Shown: piece by piece, positions 5,396 to 5,768 of the stretch | How positions within the stretch are numbered: position 1 is the first letter of the stretch | How the letters are laid out: each line of letters begins with the position of its first letter | Source: SW-4-43-9 sp047617985 | GTDB taxonomy: Archaea > Nanohalarchaeota > Nanosalinia > Nanosalinales > Nanosalinaceae | Reading direction: 5' to 3' | Length of the DNA: 5,768 bases | Assembly (NCBI GenBank): GCA_047617985.1 | Contig: JBLGBS010000029.1 | Coordinates: 1-5,768 of the forward strand | Notes under the pieces: generated by a model | What the model was told of the DNA's origin: nothing | Databases searched by the model: none | What the model saw: the letters and a program-made list of their open reading frames with translations, nothing else | Translations under genes and position numbers: made by a program

Positions 5396-5713
5396 TTACT
5401 GGAGTTTCAGACCCAAATTCTCCTGGGCTATTTCCTTCCCCTCCTCCAGTGCCTCATCTACATCATCGAACTCGTCGAGTATACTTGATCCGAAACGGCC
5501 TTCCCTGTATTCAACAGTGTAATCCTTCTGATCTTCCAAGTCAGTGTTGTCTCGGACATAGACCTCTTCTTCCATGCCGAGCCATCTTGCAAGTTTACGG
5601 CCGTAAGTAGGTGCGTTACCGAATTCTTCCGGAGAAATAGATTTTGAAGTTTCGTCGTAGCCTTCAGTTAAAGCTTGTGAGCTCAGATTGACCCCTGACA
5701 AAAGTATTTCCAT
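5396..5713 (-). CDS. Acidic hypothetical protein
   Basis: A 105-residue, very acidic protein (about 26 Asp/Glu against about 10 Lys/Arg), typical of a salt-in halophile's cytosol. It has no cysteine, signal peptide or membrane segment. The middle contains a basic, aromatic patch (YGRKLARWLGM, 37-47), then short beta-like stretches (EEVYVRD, DYTVEYREGRFGS), then a C-terminal acidic helix (DVDEALEEGKEIAQENL). I do not recognise a family. The start at 5713 is supported by a TATA-like box about 31 bases upstream. It ends 46 bases before the AhpD-like gene. The coding call rests on the acidic composition and fit with neighbours. Confidence 0.75.
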   Translation of the reverse strand: MEILLSGVNLSSQALTEGYDETSKSISPEEFGNAPTYGRKLARWLGMEEEVYVRDNTDLEDQKDYTVEYREGRFGSSILDEFDDVDEALEEGKEIAQENLGLKLQ

Positions 5714-5718
5714 TCCCC

Positions 5719-5729
5719 GGTTTTTAACC
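5719..5729. promoter_or_regulatory. Short inverted repeat between TATA box and start
   Basis: GGTT-TTT-AACC is an inverted repeat with 4-bp arms, placed between the TATA-like box (5740-5748) and the ATG at 5713, close to the expected transcription start. It could be an operator, but arms this short also arise by chance. Confidence 0.2.
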
Positions 5730-5739
5730 TATCCGAAAA

Positions 5740-5748
5740 CTTATATTG
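5740..5748 (-). promoter_or_regulatory. TATA-like box of the acidic hypothetical gene
   Basis: On the minus strand it reads CAATATAAG, centred about 31 bases before the ATG at 5713, which would leave a leader of about 5 bases. Confidence 0.5.
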
Positions 5749-5768
5749 ACCGACTGGGATAATTACTG

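Overview
The window looks archaeal, most likely from a small-genome halophile of the nanohaloarchaeal type; this is an inference. Three things support it. (1) Nearly every gene has an A/T-rich TATA-like box about 24-31 bases before its start codon and no Shine-Dalgarno sequence, the layout of leaderless archaeal transcription. (2) The proteins are strongly acidic with little Lys/Arg, as in salt-in halophiles. (3) The tRNA gene lacks an encoded CCA. Base composition is moderate, AT-leaning, unlike GC-rich haloarchaea. No mobile element, CRISPR array, rRNA or phage module is visible.

Left part (1-2923). A truncated minus-strand gene for a small membrane-anchored protein diverges from a plus-strand run: a divergent HIT-like (histidine triad) protein, a 66-residue two-helix membrane protein, and a 590-residue protein with an HExxH zinc-protease motif followed by long charged helical/coiled-coil segments. 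A 10-bp palindromic TATA-like element lies between the divergent genes.

Middle (2924-3844). A minus-strand tRNA-Ala(GGC) with the G3:U70 identity pair is divergent from two small acidic orphan genes. Upstream of the first orphan are two 15-bp near-palindromes of form TTAyGA-N3-TCGTAA, 31 bp apart, the nearer one touching the TATA box. This is the most elaborate promoter in the window, and the pattern matches what I recall of Lrp-family (Ptr2) sites.

Right part (3903-5713). Four minus-strand genes follow in tandem, spaced 43-46 bases, each gap carrying its own TATA-like box: an acidic orphan, an AhpD-like CxxC protein, a calcineurin-like metallophosphoesterase, and an Lrp/AsnC regulator. The regulator is a natural candidate to bind the operator pair about 0.8 kb away. 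The strongest leads are that operator pair, the uncharacterised HENTH-motif protein and the altered HIT-like protein.
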